Part shown: piece by piece, positions 1 through 8,432 of the stretch
How positions within the stretch are numbered: position 1 is the stretch's first letter
Layout: the number at the start of each line of letters is the position of its first letter
Made by a program: the position numbers and the translations under genes
Source of the DNA: Oceanobacillus piezotolerans
GTDB lineage: Bacteria; Bacillota; Bacilli; Bacillales; Amphibacillaceae
NCBI RefSeq assembly: GCF_003665065.1
Contig: NZ_RCHR01000002.1
Coordinates: 124,001-188,000, forward strand
DNA length: 64,000 bases
Reading direction: 5' to 3'
The notes under the pieces: model-generated
Databases searched by the model: none
Told to the model about the DNA's origin: nothing
Seen by the model: only the letters and a program-made list of their open reading frames with translations

Positions 1-78
1 TATTCTTATACCTTCATCCTCCTTGAATGAAATTGTCGATAATTGCTTCAATGCTCCTTCTTTAATGTTTATTTCCAT
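1..78 (-). CDS. Partial gene, N-terminus of a possible Fe-S biosynthesis (HesB-like) family protein
   Basis: Only the first 26 codons lie in the window; the gene runs off the left edge. It reads MEINIKEGALKQLSTISF and continues to an EDEGIRI segment. The start is an ATG at 78 with an AAGGGTGAG-type ribosome binding site just upstream. The pattern (short beta strand, helix with a KQL core, then a GIRI strand) resembles the N-terminus of small HesB/YqkB-type Fe-S cluster biosynthesis proteins. With 26 residues this is a guess, and the diagnostic cysteines would lie outside the window. Confidence 0.4.
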   Translation of the reverse strand, partial: MEINIKEGALKQLSTISFKEDEGIRI

Positions 79-259
79 TGAACTCACCCTTTTATAAAGA
101 ATTATGAATAGATTCTTCTAATACCTTTCCCTTAAAACAAAAGATTTATTTCATTTATTATTAATTAAATATATCGTAATTAAGTATATTTTAATCTATT
201 TTAAGATACTATGTCAACTATCTGATTAGAAAGTTTATACTTTCCTATCTGCCAAAAAA

Positions 260-295
260 AATGCTGTATCAAAATTAAAATTTTGATACAGCATT
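260..295 (-). terminator. Rho-independent terminator of the MarR gene
   Basis: A perfect inverted repeat (AATGCTGTATCAAAAT and its complement around a 4-base loop) overlaps the stop codon of the MarR gene. On the minus strand a run of U follows it (A-run at 254-260 on the plus strand). Confidence 0.85.
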
Positions 296-758
296 ATTCC
301 ACTCCATAATTTGCAGCAAATAGTCCCAGCCTCTTTAATTGTTCAATCAATTGTGCTTTTTCATCTGCCTCAATCACACTCATTATTTCTGTCATCATTG
401 CTTGATGCTTGGGGAAAATTTCATCCATCACTGCTTTTCCTTCTTCCGTAATGGCTGCAAACGTCACTCGACGATCATCAGGACAAGCGACACGCTTTAC
501 ATACTTTTTCTTCTCTAATTTATCTACCACATAAGTAATGCTGCTTGATGCAATCAAAATTTTCTTTCCAATTTGTTGTATTGGCTGGTCACCTTTATGA
601 TAGAGCAATTCAAGTACTCCAAATTCAGTTATGTTCATGCCATATGCTTTAATACTTTCGGCAATTTTTCTTTCAATAGCTTCTAGAGCCCGTGATAAAA
701 CAACAAATAGCTTTAAAGATAATGTGGTGTCTTTATCATATTCTTTCTTTTCTTCCAC
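294..758 (-). CDS. mhqR: MarR-family repressor, MhqR (YkvE)-like
   Basis: A winged-helix DNA-binding protein of 154 residues, the usual MarR length. The segment around residues 45-105 has the MarR core: recognition helix region IASSSITYVVDKLEKK followed by a wing with the DDRR motif (ACPDDRRVTF). The stretches TEFGVLELLYHKGDQPIQQI and SLKLFVVLSRALEAI closely resemble Bacillus subtilis MhqR, which represses quinone- and catechol-responsive oxidoreductase and dioxygenase genes (family knowledge). No conserved redox cysteine is evident beyond one Cys near the wing. The gene stands alone, with a palindrome and an MhqR-type box upstream, so autoregulation is likely. A second MhqR-like box precedes the FMN reductase gene at 6778-7335, suggesting a small local regulon (inference). 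The exact subfamily assignment is from memory of the family. Confidence 0.8.
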   Translation of the reverse strand: MEEKKEYDKDTTLSLKLFVVLSRALEAIERKIAESIKAYGMNITEFGVLELLYHKGDQPIQQIGKKILIASSSITYVVDKLEKKKYVKRVACPDDRRVTFAAITEEGKAVMDEIFPKHQAMMTEIMSVIEADEKAQLIEQLKRLGLFAANYGVE

Positions 759-794
759 CTTCTCACTTCCTTTTACATATTTGATACCGATTAC

Positions 795-827
795 ATATTT
801 TAATTAAAATATCTCTATTTCGTTATA
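795..827. promoter_or_regulatory. Candidate operator region of the MhqR-like repressor
   Basis: Positions 795-812 form a perfect 18-bp palindrome (ATATTTTAATTAAAATAT). Overlapping it, 810-827 (TATCTCTATTTCGTTATA) agrees at 14 of 18 positions with the B. subtilis MhqR operator TATCTCGAATTCGAGATA as I remember it. It lies 50-70 bp upstream of the repressor start, where autoregulation would act. The AT-rich palindrome alone could occur by chance. Confidence 0.5.
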
Positions 828-905
828 AATTTACTATATCGAAAGTCCCTATCTGTTGTCAACTATTACAGTTGGAAATAGGTTATTCTGTTATACAAAA
901 GAAAA

Positions 906-934
906 GAGCCATACTTTTATGAAAAGTATGGCTC
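906..934 (-). terminator. Terminator of the pgi transcript
   Basis: The hairpin GAGCCATACTTTT / AAAAGTATGGCTC has a 3-base loop and is followed on the minus strand by CTTTTC. It sits a few bases past the stop of the unknown gene downstream of pgi. Confidence 0.85.
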
Positions 935-939
935 GCCTC

Positions 940-1404
940 TTAATTCACTGCTTCGATAAAAGCACTTTCCAGGTTTTCTGTGCTGAGATAAAGCAGATTA
1001 TTTAAAAACTGCTCCTCATCTGGTTGCACCGAATGACTCTCTTTCTTTATCCAAGTAGTAATCGCTTTTTTGAATGATTCAGTTTTAAATAACCATTGGG
1101 CTACCATTTCCTTGGTTGCCTTTCGTTCCTCTGAATCCTTTAAAGCGAAAAGATTACCCATTTCCGTTTCCTTTATTTTCACGGTTTGAAAGTCTTCACT
1201 CATGCTAATCCAGAAGAAGTTTTTCATGGGATACATATCTTTTTGATTTTTCATAACTAGAAACTCAACCCCAATTAACACTTCATAATATGGATTTTTA
1301 TCTGTTGGGGAGTGAACTTCGTTAATTACAACACTGGAATCCTTATCACAGTACATTTCTAACCCATATCTTGTATTAATTACTTTCGCATCCACCATGC
1401 TCAT
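940..1404 (-). CDS. Conserved-looking protein of unknown function downstream of pgi
   Basis: A soluble protein of 154 residues that I do not recognise. It has no signal peptide or membrane segment. The first half is rich in beta-type residues (YGLEMYCDKDSSVVINEVHS, YYEVLIGVEFLVM), and the C-terminal 60 residues look helical (EERKATKEMVAQWLF, FLNNLLYLSTENLESAF). The start ATG at 1404 is preceded by an AGGGGGA ribosome binding site. The gene begins 25 bp after the pgi stop, and a strong terminator follows its own stop, so it is almost certainly cotranscribed with pgi. That does not reveal its job. Confidence 0.75.
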   Translation of the reverse strand: MSMVDAKVINTRYGLEMYCDKDSSVVINEVHSPTDKNPYYEVLIGVEFLVMKNQKDMYPMKNFFWISMSEDFQTVKIKETEMGNLFALKDSEERKATKEMVAQWLFKTESFKKAITTWIKKESHSVQPDEEQFLNNLLYLSTENLESAFIEAVN

Positions 1405-1429
1405 AGCACTTCCCCCTACGTATTATCAC

Positions 1430-2767
1430 TTATTTTTCTAATCGTTTTTGCAGTGCTTCTTTTTCTTTTTCAAAACCTGGCTTACCTAGTAAAGCAAACA
1501 TATTTTTCTTATATGCTTCTACTCCTGGTTGATTAAATGGATTCACTCCTAATAATAATCCACTTATTCCTACAGCCTTTTCAAAGAAGTACACCAACTC
1601 ACCGAAATTGTATTCATCAAGTTTTTCTAATTCAACAACCAAGTTGGGCACGTCTCCATCAACATGGGCTAACACCGTACCTTGAAACGCTTTTTTGTTT
1701 ACCTCATCCATTGTTTTCCCTGCAAGGAAGTTTAATCCGTCAATATTTGCTGGATCTTCATAGATCGTTAAGTCTACAATTGGTTCTTTAACCTGAATGA
1801 CTGTTTCAATAAGATTGCGACGACCTTCTTGAACGTATTGGCCCATGGAATGAAGATCGGTTGAAAAGTCTACAGAAGCAGGATACAACCCTTTTTGATC
1901 TTTACCTTCACTTTCTCCAAAGAGCTGCTTCCACCATTCAGAAAAGTAGTGAAGTGATGGTTCATAGTTAACAAGCAACTCAATAGCCTTCCCTTTACGA
2001 TATAGAGCATTACGAACAGCAGCATATTGATAGCTCTCATTTGATTGAAGATCGCGATTATTGTATTTCTCTGAAGCCGCTCTTGCTCCTTCCATCATTT
2101 TGTCGATATTAAGACCAGCTGTTGCAATTGGTAAAAGTCCTACTGCAGTTAAAACGGAGAATCTTCCACCGACACTATCTGGAATAACAAATGTTTCATA
2201 GCCTTCCTCATCTGCTAATTGCTTTAAGGCACCTTTTTCTTTATCTGTCGTTATATAAATCCTATCCTTCATTTCTTCTTTACTATATTTCTTCTCCATG
2301 TATTCACGGAAGACACGGAAGGCTACAGCAGGCTCTGTAGTTGTACCGGATTTAGAGATGACATTTATCGAGAAATCCTTGCCATCTAATAGCTCAAGCA
2401 AATGTGTGATATATTTTGCGCTTATGTTTTGACCAGCAAAGTAGATTTGAGTGTTTCCTTCCATTTGATTATAGAAAGTATGTGTTAATGACTCAATGGC
2501 AGCTCTGGCGCCAAGATAAGATCCACCTATTCCAATCACAACTAATGCTTGAGAATTACTGCGTATTTTCTCTGCTGCTTTCTTTATTCTTGCAAATTCT
2601 TCTTTATCATAATCAGAAGGCAAATCAACCCAACCGTGAAAATCAGATCCAGGACCTTTTTGGTTATGGAGCATATCATGTGCTACGTTTACTTGCTCTG
2701 TTAAATTATCGATTTCAGATTGATTTAGAAACGATAAAGCATTTTTATAATCGAATGAAATAGTCAT
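1430..2767 (-). CDS. pgi: Glucose-6-phosphate isomerase
   Basis: Catalyses reversible conversion of glucose 6-phosphate to fructose 6-phosphate in the cytoplasm, the branch point between glycolysis and the pentose phosphate route. It has 445 residues, the usual size for the short Bacillus-type enzyme. Visible motifs are the first sugar-phosphate-binding SIS region ([14 protein letters not shown], about residue 75), [13 protein letters not shown], the substrate-phosphate loop ([14 protein letters not shown], about 200) and the C-terminal [12 protein letters not shown] segment with the catalytic Lys. The start has a GGGGGA ribosome binding site. It is the first gene of a two-gene unit with the unknown protein at 940-1404. 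Genes for zwf, gnd and tal lie just upstream on the same strand but are separated by a long palindromic repeat. Confidence 0.97.
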   Translation of the reverse strand: MTISFDYKNALSFLNQSEIDNLTEQVNVAHDMLHNQKGPGSDFHGWVDLPSDYDKEEFARIKKAAEKIRSNSQALVVIGIGGSYLGARAAIESLTHTFYNQMEGNTQIYFAGQNISAKYITHLLELLDGKDFSINVISKSGTTTEPAVAFRVFREYMEKKYSKEEMKDRIYITTDKEKGALKQLADEEGYETFVIPDSVGGRFSVLTAVGLLPIATAGLNIDKMMEGARAASEKYNNRDLQSNESYQYAAVRNALYRKGKAIELLVNYEPSLHYFSEWWKQLFGESEGKDQKGLYPASVDFSTDLHSMGQYVQEGRRNLIETVIQVKEPIVDLTIYEDPANIDGLNFLAGKTMDEVNKKAFQGTVLAHVDGDVPNLVVELEKLDEYNFGELVYFFEKAVGISGLLLGVNPFNQPGVEAYKKNMFALLGKPGFEKEKEALQKRLEK

Positions 2768-2862
2768 GTTTAAATCCCCCAGTGTTCTAATAATTCAATC
2801 ATTTTTTTAGATATTGAGCTTATTTCTTAGACTCTTTTTGGATAGATAACCGTAAGTTTAGA

Positions 2863-3287
2863 TAGACTGCTGATTAATATCGTGCAAAAATATATAGAGT
2901 ATGGAAACACATTAAAAATATGTGCTCGTGATTTCCGCTTCGGGCAGTACGCTTTCCGCGGGCAACGTCTCAGCCTCCTCGGAAGAAGATCACTTCCTGC
3001 GGGGTCTTCGCTTGTTGCTTTTCCCGCAGGAGTCGACTGCCCTCCGCTACAATCACTTCATGTATAGTTGGATGGTGTTTCCACTATATATTGTTTAAAG
3101 ATTAATAGCATAACTTAGTGGAGGAAATACACGGAGACTCCTGCGGGATGAAAAGCCTAGTTGAGACCCCGCAGAGACGTTAGTCTCGAGGAGGCTCAAC
3201 AGCGCCCGCGGAAAGCGTAGTGTATTTCCGTAGCGGTGTTACCCACTATTCTGTATTCAGTCAATCAACATTTTATATTAACTATTA
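2863..3287. repeat. Long palindromic repeat, copy 1 of 3
   Basis: A GC-rich island in AT-rich DNA, with no plausible gene. Two GC-rich arms, A (about 2925-3055) and B (about 3119-3230), are imperfect inverted copies of each other. Both carry GCTTTCCGCGGGC, a CTCAGCCTCCTCG-type block and a GCAGGAGTC block. AT-rich flanks are also shared with the copies at 34.0 kb and 61.5 kb. Here the flanks run X-A-B-Y (X = TAGACTGCTGATTA type, Y = AATCAACATTTT type), while in the other two copies the order is Y-A-B-X. Similar GC-rich repeats are scattered through Bacillaceae genomes; their function is unknown to me. No transposase is present. Confidence 0.85.
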
Positions 3288-3320
3288 ATTAGTATTCGTT
3301 TGTCGGATTATCGCTATTTA

Positions 3321-3986
3321 TTAGTTAACTGCGTTTTTCCAGTCTGCAGCAAATTTTTCAATTCCTTGATCTGTTAAAGGATGTTTGGTTAATTGTTCGA
3401 TAACGTTATAAGGTACGGTTGCAATATGAGCTCCTGCCATTGCCACTCGTGTTACGTGGTCTGGATGACGAACAGAAGCTGCAATGATTTGCGCATCTAA
3501 GTTATGGATACGGAATAGTTCAGCAATCTTGGTTACTAGTTGCACTCCATCTTCTGAGATATCATCTAACCGTCCTAAGAACGGAGAAACATATGCTGCA
3601 CCTGCACGAGCTGCTAACAATGCTTGGTTCACTGTAAAGATAAGGGTAACGTTCACTTTTACACCTTTTTTCGCAAGGTAACGTGTTGCTTCTAAACCTG
3701 CTACTGTCATCGGAACTTTAATGGTAATATTTTTATCTCCACCATTAAGCTTAATCAGTTCGTCTGCTTGTGCAATCATTTCTTCTGCTGTTTCAGCATC
3801 TGGAGTTACTTCTGCGGATACAGATTCTACTTCTGGAACTGCTTGTAGAATTTCTACAATACGATCTTCAAATTTAACGCCTTCTTTAACAACTAAAGAT
3901 GGGTTTGTTGTTACCCCAGATAAAACTCCGATTTTATAAGCTTTCTTAATATCCTCTAAATTTGCTGTATCGATAAAAAATTTCAT
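3321..3986 (-). CDS. tal: Transaldolase (TalC/FSA-type)
   Basis: Transfers a dihydroxyacetone unit between sugar phosphates in the non-oxidative pentose phosphate pathway. It has 221 residues, typical of the short transaldolase/fructose-6-phosphate aldolase subfamily. Seen in the sequence: N-terminal [26 protein letters not shown] (about 25-33), the Schiff-base lysine in NITIKVPMT (about 86-94), [20 protein letters not shown] and [11 protein letters not shown]. The short length argues against the 330-residue enteric type. The start has a GGAGGAATTAC ribosome binding site. It begins 27 bp after the gnd stop, so zwf, gnd and tal probably form one oxidative-to-non-oxidative unit. Distinguishing transaldolase from fructose-6-phosphate aldolase activity needs biochemistry, but the Bacillus members are transaldolases. 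Confidence 0.93.
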   Translation of the reverse strand: MKFFIDTANLEDIKKAYKIGVLSGVTTNPSLVVKEGVKFEDRIVEILQAVPEVESVSAEVTPDAETAEEMIAQADELIKLNGGDKNITIKVPMTVAGLEATRYLAKKGVKVNVTLIFTVNQALLAARAGAAYVSPFLGRLDDISEDGVQLVTKIAELFRIHNLDAQIIAASVRHPDHVTRVAMAGAHIATVPYNVIEQLTKHPLTDQGIEKFAADWKNAVN

Positions 3987-4013
3987 AATGTAATTCCTCC
4001 AATATAAGTTTTT

Positions 4014-4910
4014 TTAATTTTTCTTTTCTACCGCATGTCCGCCAAACTCGTTGCGCAGTGCTGCTACCACTTTTCCAGTGAAAGTATCCTGTTCAAGAGA
4101 GCGATAACGCATAAGTAGGGACATCGCAATGACTGGTGTAGCCGTTTGTAAGTCTAACGCTGTTTCTAAAGTCCATTTTCCTTCTCCAGATGAATGCATA
4201 ATACCTTGAATTTCGTCTAATTTTGCATCTTTGGAAAAAGCATTTGCAGTTAATTCCATTAACCATGAACGAATAACCGAACCATGATTCCAAACGTCTG
4301 CTACTTTTTCGTAATCATAGTCAAATTCACTTTTTTCCAGGACTTCAAAGCCTTCCCCGATTGCTGCCATCATACCATATTCAATCCCATTATGAACCAT
4401 TTTAAGGAAATGGCCGCCACCAGCTTTTTCAGTAAAAATATAGCCATTTTCTACTGCTGTATCACGGAAGATTGGTTCTACGATTTCCCAAGCACTTCTA
4501 TCGCCACCAACCATATAGTTGGCGCCATTTCGTGCGCCTTCCATGCCACCTGAAGTTCCTGCATCAAGGAAACTTACTCCAATTTCTTTTAAGTCCTCGT
4601 AACGGCGAATTGAATCTTTGTAATGGGAATTTCCTGCTTCAATAACAATGTCCCCTTCTTCTAGTAAAGGCTTCATGTTATCTAATACCGAATCAACTAC
4701 ATGGTGTGGAACCATAATCCAGAGTACTCGAGGTTTTTCAAGTGATTGGATGAGCTTTTCTAAATCATTTGTTCCTTTAGCGCCATACTTCTCTATTTCT
4801 TTTACCGCTTCTGGGTTTAAGTCATAAGCCACAACTTCATGCTTATTATCGATTAAGTTTTTCCCTAAATTTGACCCCATTTTTCCTAATCCTATTAATC
4901 CTACTTGCAT
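4014..4910 (-). CDS. gnd: 6-phosphogluconate dehydrogenase, decarboxylating (YqeC-type)
   Basis: Oxidises 6-phosphogluconate to ribulose 5-phosphate and CO2. The N-terminal Rossmann motif GLIGLGKMGSNLGKNL (residues 4-19) is followed by the acidic residue of YDLNPEA, which favours NAD over NADP (inference). The substrate region shows LDAGTSGGMEGARNGANYMV (about 117-136) and the catalytic lysine segment GGGHFLKMVHNGIEYGMM (about 165-182). At 298 residues it is the short YqeC-like class rather than the 470-residue GntZ class. The start has an AGGAGG ribosome binding site. It lies between zwf and tal on the same strand. Confidence 0.95.
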   Translation of the reverse strand: MQVGLIGLGKMGSNLGKNLIDNKHEVVAYDLNPEAVKEIEKYGAKGTNDLEKLIQSLEKPRVLWIMVPHHVVDSVLDNMKPLLEEGDIVIEAGNSHYKDSIRRYEDLKEIGVSFLDAGTSGGMEGARNGANYMVGGDRSAWEIVEPIFRDTAVENGYIFTEKAGGGHFLKMVHNGIEYGMMAAIGEGFEVLEKSEFDYDYEKVADVWNHGSVIRSWLMELTANAFSKDAKLDEIQGIMHSSGEGKWTLETALDLQTATPVIAMSLLMRYRSLEQDTFTGKVVAALRNEFGGHAVEKKN

Positions 4911-5032
4911 GTCTGTTCCTCCTATAGATGCCGTTTGTTTGTTTGGGTACCCAACAAACTATTTAATCATACTGATACTCTTTTCTAAGCCACTTAGCCT
5001 TTTTGCAAATTTTATTACAGTTTAAGCTATTA

Positions 5033-6508
5033 TTAAGCTTCTACGAGTTCTTTTGTTGGTTTATCTAAAAGCCAAGTAAATCCATTTTCTTCTAGCAAGC
5101 GATATGCTGATTCTGGCCCGTTTTTTCCAGCTTCATAAAGTTCAAGCGAAATGATATCTTCCTCAAAGGCCTCTAATACGGGCTGAACCCATTTCCAGGC
5201 TAACTCTACTTCATTCCAATGGGCGAAGAAACTTGAATCCCCACGAATGGCATCATAGATTAACAGCTCATAGCCGTCTGGAACATCTTCTTGGTTAGAA
5301 GTATAATCAAGATTAATGGATTCCATTTTGCTATTTACTGGATTCTTACTATTTAAGTGGAAGGTTACAGATTCATTTGGGTTAATTTCTATCACAAGTA
5401 GATTAGGATCCGTACTTCCATATAGGTCATTTCCATTGTTCTTGAACTCGACGACAATACGAGTCGATTTTTCCTGCATTTTCTTTCCTGTCCGTATAAA
5501 GAATGGAACTCCTTGCCAATCTGGATGATCCACCCATAAACGGGCAGCTATAAACGTATCTGTTTTAGAATCAGCGGGAACTCCCGGCTCTTCTTTATAT
5601 CCTTTAACGAGCTGATTATCTACGACGCCAGCAGCATATTGTCCCCTAACGATTTGTTTAGAAACATCTTCTTTTCTTAACGGGCGAAGAGCCTCTAATA
5701 CCTTAATCTTCTGCTTGCGAATTTCCTCTGCTTCCAACTTCTTAGGTGTCTGCATTGCAGTCATCATTAATAATTGAAGCATATGATTTTGGAACATATC
5801 TCTTATTGCCCCAGCAGTATCATAATAGCCAGCTCTTTTTTCCACTCCAACGGTCTCACTTGCAGTAATCTGCACATTTGCAATGTATTGATTGTTCCAG
5901 AGTGCTTGCAAGACAGGATTTGCTGATTCTAAAGCTTCCAAGTTTCGCACCATCGGCTTCCCGAGGTAGTGGTCTATCCGATAGATTTCTTCTTCCTGGA
6001 AGGCATTACTTAATTTTCGATTCAGTTCACGTGCTGACTGTAAATCATGGCCAAATGGCTTTTCGATAACGAGCCGCTTCCATCCATTTGTTGTTCCTAA
6101 GCCACTTTCTTTAATGTTCATTGCAATGATGTCAAAAAAGGCTGGAGAAACGGAAAGATAGAATAATCGATTTTCTGGAAGCCCTAAAGCTTCTTCTCGT
6201 TCCTTGACTACCTTCAGTAATTGTTGATAATCTTCTGGATTTGCAGCATCAAGCTTGCTGTATCTTATCGTGTTTAGAAAAGCATCTAATTCAAATTTGT
6301 TTTTTGGTTTATTCCTTGAAAAGGTAAGAATAGATTTTTCGACACTTGCTTGAAAATCGCTAGCTTTCATTTCTCTTCGTCCTAGCCCAATGATGGAAAA
6401 GGAAGAAGGCATTTTCTGTTCAATAAATAAATTAAAAAGTGCTGGGTATATTTTACGATTGGCCAAATCACCTGTTCCACCAAATAAAACAAAGGTCATT
6501 TTATCCAT
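5033..6508 (-). CDS. zwf: Glucose-6-phosphate 1-dehydrogenase
   Basis: First oxidative step of the pentose phosphate pathway: glucose 6-phosphate to 6-phosphogluconolactone with NADPH formation. Seen: the nucleotide-binding FVLFGGTGDLANRKIYPAL at the N-terminus, the active-site RIDHYLGKP (about residues 177-185), EKPFGHD, and the IRTGKKM segment near the substrate pocket. An ATG at 6532 would add eight residues (MQAREINC), but it has no ribosome binding site. The ATG at 6508 follows AAGGGAGAT at good spacing, so I chose it (491 residues, normal for the family). Downstream on the same strand come gnd (after 122 bp) and tal. Confidence 0.95.
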   Translation of the reverse strand: MDKMTFVLFGGTGDLANRKIYPALFNLFIEQKMPSSFSIIGLGRREMKASDFQASVEKSILTFSRNKPKNKFELDAFLNTIRYSKLDAANPEDYQQLLKVVKEREEALGLPENRLFYLSVSPAFFDIIAMNIKESGLGTTNGWKRLVIEKPFGHDLQSARELNRKLSNAFQEEEIYRIDHYLGKPMVRNLEALESANPVLQALWNNQYIANVQITASETVGVEKRAGYYDTAGAIRDMFQNHMLQLLMMTAMQTPKKLEAEEIRKQKIKVLEALRPLRKEDVSKQIVRGQYAAGVVDNQLVKGYKEEPGVPADSKTDTFIAARLWVDHPDWQGVPFFIRTGKKMQEKSTRIVVEFKNNGNDLYGSTDPNLLVIEINPNESVTFHLNSKNPVNSKMESINLDYTSNQEDVPDGYELLIYDAIRGDSSFFAHWNEVELAWKWVQPVLEAFEEDIISLELYEAGKNGPESAYRLLEENGFTWLLDKPTKELVEA

Positions 6509-6729
6509 ACAATTTATCTCCCTTGCTTGCATTAAAATTTTTCATAAAAGATATCTTGGTATTTCACCACCTTATATTATGTATAAATAATATATTACAA
6601 ATTGATTTATCTTTAATTCATACTAAATTTTACTACTTGTTCACTAATTTGTCAAACTTTTGATTTTGTTAATTAAAAAATATTATATTAATTTAGTTTT
6701 AAGTAAAAACAATTGTGTATGAAATAGAA

Positions 6730-6764
6730 AAAGAGTGTCCTAAAATGATTACGGGACACTCTTT
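6730..6764 (-). terminator. Terminator of the FMN reductase gene
   Basis: The inverted repeat AAAGAGTGTCC / GGGACACTCTTT starts 14 bp beyond the stop of the reductase gene and is followed by a U-run on the minus strand. The remaining DNA up to zwf (6533-6729) is AT-rich with nothing I can name. Confidence 0.85.
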
Positions 6765-6777
6765 AACGGTTAACCAA

Positions 6778-7335
6778 TTATTGGTACTTCTTGATTAATT
6801 CCACAAATTCATTTACAAATCCTTGCAGAAATTCAAGTGTACCTTCTGTTAATTTTCCATTTTCATCTAATAATTCATGCACTGATCCAATATATGCCTC
6901 TGGTTGTTGAACAACTGGCATATTTAAGAATGTAAGTACTTGACGTAAGTGATGGTTCGCTCCAAATCCAGCTAAAGCACCTGGTGACTGACTGATTATT
7001 GCTGCTGGTTTACCACCCCAAACACTTTCTCCATATGGACGTGAAGCGACATCAAGAGCATTCTTTAAAACTGCTGGGATAGAACGGTTATACTCAGGTG
7101 TTACAAATAATACCGCGTCTAATTCTTTAATTGTGTTTCGGAATGCCGTATATTCCTGAGGTGTTTCTAAGTCTCCCTCAAAATCTTGATTAAACAATGG
7201 AAGGTTTCCAATTTCAACAAATTCTGTTTCATAACCTTCTGGGAATAATGATGCTGCATTATTTGCTACTTGCTTTGAAAAAGAGTCTTTGCGAAGACTG
7301 CCGACAATAATTCCAACTTTAGCCATGAGATTCAT
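6778..7335 (-). CDS. NAD(P)H-dependent FMN reductase (ChrR/YieF-type flavodoxin-like quinone reductase)
   Basis: A flavodoxin-like oxidoreductase of about 185 residues. The FMN phosphate-binding loop reads GSLRKDSFSKQVANN (about residues 12-26), and the second flavin loop PEYNRSIPAVLKNALDVASR (about 78-97) is the signature of the NADPH-dependent FMN reductase family with ChrR/YieF, azoreductases and chromate/quinone reductases. The GGKPAAIISQSPGALAGFGA segment follows. Two starts are possible: ATG at 7335 (MNLMAKV) and ATG at 7326 (MAKV); one AAGGA ribosome binding site serves either. An MhqR-like operator lies directly upstream, which fits a role in quinone or electrophile detoxification (inference). 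The natural substrate cannot be read from the sequence. Confidence 0.88.
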   Translation of the reverse strand: MNLMAKVGIIVGSLRKDSFSKQVANNAASLFPEGYETEFVEIGNLPLFNQDFEGDLETPQEYTAFRNTIKELDAVLFVTPEYNRSIPAVLKNALDVASRPYGESVWGGKPAAIISQSPGALAGFGANHHLRQVLTFLNMPVVQQPEAYIGSVHELLDENGKLTEGTLEFLQGFVNEFVELIKKYQ

Positions 7336-7350
7336 CCATCCTTCGTTTTT

Positions 7351-7368
7351 TATTTTGAATTCGAGATA
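7351..7368. promoter_or_regulatory. Candidate MhqR operator upstream of the FMN reductase gene
   Basis: TATTTTGAATTCGAGATA matches the remembered B. subtilis MhqR consensus TATCTCGAATTCGAGATA at 16 of 18 positions, including the whole right half-site. It sits 16 bp upstream of the reductase start. An MhqR-like repressor is encoded at 294-758. No -10/-35 pair was securely assigned. Confidence 0.6.
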
Positions 7369-7516
7369 ATTATAATCAATTTAGATTTTATTTACAATTT
7401 AAATGCTCATATTGTAGATTAACCATATCTACCCATCTCATGCCTCATTCAAACTAAAGCTAGAAAGTTTTTAATAAATCGTCTACAAGACTTACTGTTG
7501 CTAAACACAAAATAAA

Positions 7517-7545
7517 GGTGCATTTTCTCCGCTGTAAAATGCACC
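7517..7545 (-). terminator. Probable terminator of the coat protein gene
   Basis: A 10-bp perfect stem, GGTGCATTTT / AAAATGCACC, has a weak U-rich tail (TTTATTTTG) on the minus strand. It lies about 95 bp past the coat protein stop. Nothing else is visible in 7369-7638. Confidence 0.6.
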
Positions 7546-7638
7546 CTAAATAATAACATCTATGATTCTCTGATGTATAAACTAATAAACACTATGAGTT
7601 AGTCCTCTGATAAATGTTCCAGTGAAGAAACTAATTAT

Positions 7639-8127
7639 TTAATAATTCATTTTGAGTGCTTTATTTGCAAGTTTAATATCATTTTGTAATAATTTCTCCA
7701 AATCATAAGAAGGATAGTATCCTTTCTTATACATAAAAGCATAGACCATTCCATGCGTCTCAATTGCTCTTTGTAATTGTTTGTTTAACGTATCCCTTAG
7801 GACAGGTGTTGCAGTTTCCGTTATTGCAATAGAATAATTTCGAACGGCTGTTTTTGCGAACGCTAGTAAATCTCCGGAAAAGAACCCTGTATCAAGATTT
7901 CTCAAATCTTCTTCATCTTCATCTCTTGGTGCAAATGAATAAAATTGAAGTAATTCCTGTAAATTCATTTCAATACCATTGATCGTATGCTGATAAATAG
8001 ATTGCAGTTCTGCATCCTTAACCTCTGGATAAAACTTCTTTAACTTCATTAAGGCAATGGATTGAAAAGCCACAAGTTCATGTAAATCAAGTGTTTCATG
8101 CCACGCTAGGTGATTAGGATAATCCAT
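7639..8127 (-). CDS. CotF-type spore coat protein
   Basis: A 162-residue protein of the coat F family, a ferritin-like four-helix fold found in spore coats of Bacillaceae. Family features are the N-terminal LAWHETLDLHELVAFQSIAL segment, a middle helix (VRNYSIAITETATPVLRDTL) and the C-terminal HGMVYAFMYKKGYYPSYDLE signature followed by NDIKLANKAL. Residue spacing of the E/H positions suggests a degenerate ferritin-like core. The ATG at 8127 is preceded by AAAGGAG. It stands alone, and its presence supports a spore-forming host. Sporulation sigma-factor promoter elements were not identified with confidence. Confidence 0.85.
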   Translation of the reverse strand: MDYPNHLAWHETLDLHELVAFQSIALMKLKKFYPEVKDAELQSIYQHTINGIEMNLQELLQFYSFAPRDEDEEDLRNLDTGFFSGDLLAFAKTAVRNYSIAITETATPVLRDTLNKQLQRAIETHGMVYAFMYKKGYYPSYDLEKLLQNDIKLANKALKMNY

Positions 8128-8269
8128 TTCAATAACTCCTTTAACTTAGTTATTTGCACTATATTCTTTTGTATAAAATTAGTGACAAATCCACTAATAA
8201 AAGTTCTCCCTTTCACACAATAGTTCTGTATAAAACTAAAGATAAAAATAAACTAGAGAAATTAATAAA

Positions 8270-8329
8270 GAAAATCTGAACTATAATTCCAGCTTCTTCA
8301 AATAAGAATTAGAAATAGTTCAGATTTTC
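8270..8329. terminator. Long hairpin downstream of the glycosyltransferase gene, probable terminator
   Basis: A 15-bp perfect stem, GAAAATCTGAACTAT / ATAGTTCAGATTTTC, encloses a smaller inner stem (AATTC / GAATT). The minus-strand tail is TTTATTAATTTC. It lies about 100 bp after the glycosyltransferase stop. The rest of the gap 8128-8432 shows no gene. Confidence 0.65.
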
Positions 8330-8432
8330 CTTATACCCATATTCTTGAGATGGAAGATTAAGAGTTTATGGAAGGAATAGCCCCTTGGTTCAGAACATTG
8401 AATATGCGAGGAACATAGACATAATTGTCATA

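Noticed and set aside
2863..3287. CRISPR array for the three palindromic repeats
   Set aside because: The copies are about 30 kb apart, hundreds of bases long and not interspersed with spacers.
6533..6777. Operator for zwf
   Set aside because: The AT-rich stretch shows no motif that I could tie to a known regulator.
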